Part shown: positions 61,428 to 64,000 of the stretch, one piece after another
Layout: every line of letters starts with the position of its first letter
Numbering within the stretch: the first letter of the stretch is position 1
Source of the DNA: Pseudevernia furfuracea
Taxonomy: Eukaryota; Ascomycota; Lecanoromycetes; Lecanorales; Parmeliaceae
Direction: 5' to 3'
NCBI GenBank assembly: GCA_022315425.1
Contig: JAIUPT010000030.1
Coordinates: forward strand, 248,001 to 312,000
Length of the DNA: 64,000 nucleotides
Position numbers and translations under genes: made by a program
The notes under the pieces: generated by a model
Seen by the model: only the letters and a program-made list of their open reading frames with translations
The model's database searches: none
Told to the model about the DNA's origin: nothing

Positions 61428-64000
61428 TCATAGCACCCACTCGAGAAGCCAATCCGGTCTCACGTCCGGCGCAGGCTGCGTGACCTCGCATTTGTTCTTA
61501 GTAGTCAAGTATGCTCCAGCGTCGCTATATTGTAGATAGGGACCGTATTTAATGGTCTGCTTGATGATGTGTCCTGAGATGCCCGCGGAATCCTGTGGGA
61601 TCCATATGACAGGCACTGGCTCTCTGGTAACTGGATCCTGAAAAGCGGCTTTGAGCTCCGCGTCTCGCTCCTCAGGGGACAGGTCTGCCAATTCATCAGG
61701 ATAGCTGGCGATTGCTGCTGCTAGCTGGTCAGCGACTTCGTGTCGTCTCGACCTGTCGATCGGCTCAGGGAAGTGAGCGTGGATCTCTGTGACCCTTGCT
61801 GCAGTCTCTCTTTTCAACCTTGACAGTGCTATCCTCGCGTGGGCTGCTGTTGCAGACATGCTCTTCATTTGGACACGACTCGCTCTCTTCTTCGTTGGGT
61901 CGTCGACACTGCCGTCTAGTATACTTCCTGAATTCAAATCTGATAATTCAATCCCGTCGGTAACCCCGCTTTCCTGACGCGAGAATTCGTTGTCATCATG
62001 TATGAGAAATCGCTGTCGTTCGGCGTCGACAGCGGAATCTTCTAGAGCAACTGGTAGGAATTCGTAAAGAGGCCGTAATTGCTGCTCCATGACAAAGTGG
62101 AATATAGCTGTCAAGACCAAGACGACGATCATAATGGTGGCCTGAGACGAACACGCAAAGTTGTTTTGCGTGTCTCTGACCAACAAGAATAAGCCGATGA
62201 GTGCAATCTCCAGTACGTAGATGCCGGTGAACAGCTGGGAGACAGCATTGTTGAAGAGTAACCCATGGGTATCGACTTTGTTCCTTTGAACGTAGTAATA
62301 GTTGTGTCTGTAAGCCACCCAGAATAGAGAGAATGTGATGGACACAAAGACGAGCATCAATGGAGATATTACGCAGTATATCAAGCCTACAAGGTTTGTC
62401 AGCTCAAACTTGTTGATCGAGTACACTCTATATGATAGTGACTGCTCATGACGCCCGGTCCAGAATGAATTTAAACGGGTGGACATCGCGAGGACATACC
62501 AATGACTGCAAAGTTCGTAATCAGCGAATATACGTTGCCCCACATCTATGTTCAGGTTAGCGGCGAAGCTTCGAGAGCATTCTGGGGCTTGGAGCCGACC
62601 TGATGAGGGATGGTTGTTTGGAGCCACGCTTCCTCCCGGGGAGTCTGCGTAAACCACGGCCAGATTACCGTGATGTACAGGATGCGCAAGTACTGGAACA
62701 AAACGCTCCCGCTGAAGCCCAGGGATTGGACGATAAGGTAATTGAAAAAGTAATTTGCCGATCTAGGAAGGTCGGTGGCCAGAATTGTGGGAATATTACG
62801 GGGATCATTAACGACCTGGGGAATGACGTTCGCGATGCCGGAAGAGATTGCCGTGACTAGCACAAGCTCGATGAAGAGGAAGGTGAAATAAAAGTCTTGC
62901 GTGACAACCTCACGTTTACTACGCGTAGGTGTACCTACGAAGACCGCCAATTTTCGCAACAATGCCGGTACGACAAGTTGAACTAACAAAGCAAGCAGGA
63001 CAGATGTAAGGGGTCCTAGCGCAAGTTAGCTATCTGATGCGGTTCGGTTGCTGAGCAACTTACCTGATATCAAACTTATAATCCAGGATGGCCATGGCCG
63101 GAGCCAGGAGAGCCAGGAGACAGAAGACCGGAGAGTCCCAAGCTGAGATATGGACGCAAGGATAGTGGTCGGTATACCCCAGAGAAATAGCATTGCTACA
63201 AATAAGATGAGAGCAGTGCAAGTCCTGACGAAGCGTCCAAGAGAAGTCACGCCCATATTAGGCCAGATAATCTCGTGTGGGGCGACCTCAAGAAAACGAG
63301 GAGACATTCGACCGGCCCTGTTGTGACTGACTAGACTGCAAGCCATATGTGCAGACATTTGTCTGTCAAACTGTATAAACGCAGAATTCTGTTTCTTGAA
63401 TCGCTCTTCGTCATCCAGGTTCAGCAGGAGTTTATCGATTTGAACGGTCAAGCGAGCAATCTCTGCGCGCAGCCAGGCAATTTTTGGTACCATCTTCTTC
63501 TCGCCAGAGGCCCAGATCTTGAATGACGAGGCAGGCTTCCAGCTACCATCTTTTCCTCGGATGAGAGAGATCTTTGAGGCAGTGGAAGGCTTCAAGTACT
63601 TGTGCCATAACTGTGCATTATCATTGCAATCCGCCTCGTAGGCCGTGGAGATACGTTGTTCATCATTCTCAGTGTGTGCTTCATTTTCATCGTCAGGCGC
63701 GAGCGATTCCTGGGAAGTGTTCTCTGCAGTTCTCTTCGCAGCCGTAATATCTCCACTCTTTCGGTGCTTCTTGTTGACCTGTCGTAGAATTTCCAGCTCT
63801 TCCTTCTCCAAAGCGTGACGAAGACTTCGACGACGAGCTACCAAGGCTCTCAGAGACCCGTAGTCTCGGTTAACCCAGGCAGTCAACCTGCTACGGTCGT
63901 CGTTGTCCACAAAGACATCATAGAGCGCTTCCAATGCCTCTTTGCTTCGATACTCGCTTGGTATATTTGTGATGAGAACCGTCTTGGCTGAGGCCTTAAG
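61428..64000 (-). CDS. CSC1/OSCA-type cation channel (DUF221, Rsn1-like), 5' part outside window
   Basis: Partial: the N-terminus lies beyond the right edge. Visible exons: 64000-63064, 63015-62600, 62545-62500 and 62386-61428, phases consistent, about 786 codons. The first exon starts in the cytosolic loop (KTVLITNIPSEYRSKEAL), typical of the PHM7_cyt domain, and ends in VAPHEIIWPNMG followed by helices. Then FYFTFLFIELVLVTAISSGI, the 46-nt exon (MWGNVYSLITNFAVI) and LIYCVISPLMLVFVSITF give the remaining membrane helices of the DUF221 domain. The C-terminal 260 residues are cytosolic, Ser/Asp-rich, and end in VTQPAPDVRPDWLLEWVL. Family members are osmosensitive or mechanosensitive cation channels of plasma membrane or vacuole; yeast Rsn1 is the closest in layout. 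Confidence 0.9.

Overview
The window is nuclear DNA of a filamentous ascomycete (Pezizomycotina). The evidence is intron-bearing genes with short introns (about 50-90 nt, gt..ag), protein families typical of moulds (Zn2Cys6 factor, caleosin, CAP10/GT90, ferric reductase, fungal Ser/Thr-rich secreted and Cys-rich membrane proteins), and a hAT transposon damaged in the way repeat-induced point mutation (RIP) would do it. The class is not certain; Dothideomycetes or Leotiomycetes would fit. I saw no tRNA, rRNA, CRISPR array, operon or backbone secondary-metabolism gene.

Layout. 1-22.1 kb is mostly conserved housekeeping: a metallophosphoesterase (-), a dithiol glutaredoxin (+), the mitochondrial chalcone-isomerase-fold protein Aim18 (+), a Zn2Cys6 regulator (+), an O-methyltransferase (+), a PARP (-) divergent from a caleosin (+), two protein/small-molecule methyltransferases (Nnt1/Efm7-like + and Efm4-like -), the GID E3 ligase receptor Gid4/Vid24 (-) divergent from a galactonate-dehydratase-like enolase-superfamily enzyme (+). 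22.1-35.4 kb is an accessory island: a tandem pair of small secreted proteins that share a core promoter (the second copy broken), a tandem pair of small Cys-containing proteins that share a TATA box and a 5' UTR motif (one ends in a CAAX-like box), a Cys-rich single-pass membrane protein, a truncated PTR2 peptide transporter, and a complete but RIP-damaged hAT element. 35.6-46.4 kb returns to conserved genes: a RING protein, a DUF7730-like protein, aspartate-semialdehyde dehydrogenase, an NmrA relic, a parvulin, a nucleoside hydrolase with an 8-nt microexon, and a ferric reductase. 46.9-56.2 kb is again repeat-rich: a 935-bp non-autonomous LTR element (TRIM-like) with target duplication, half-tRNA-type primer site and polypurine tract, a 15-bp minisatellite, a zinc-finger protein, a decayed membrane-protein gene, and a frame-broken secreted repeat protein. 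56.3-64 kb carries a GT90 glycosyltransferase, fumarylacetoacetase and a CSC1/OSCA-type channel that runs off the right edge.

No metabolic pathway is encoded as a cluster; genes are monocistronic. The parts most worth following are the two tandem paralogue pairs with conserved promoters at 22.4-26.8 kb, the TRIM element at 47.4-48.3 kb and the RIPed hAT at 31.9-34.8 kb. Exon borders were placed by hand from splice motifs, frame closure and family alignment from memory; no search was run.
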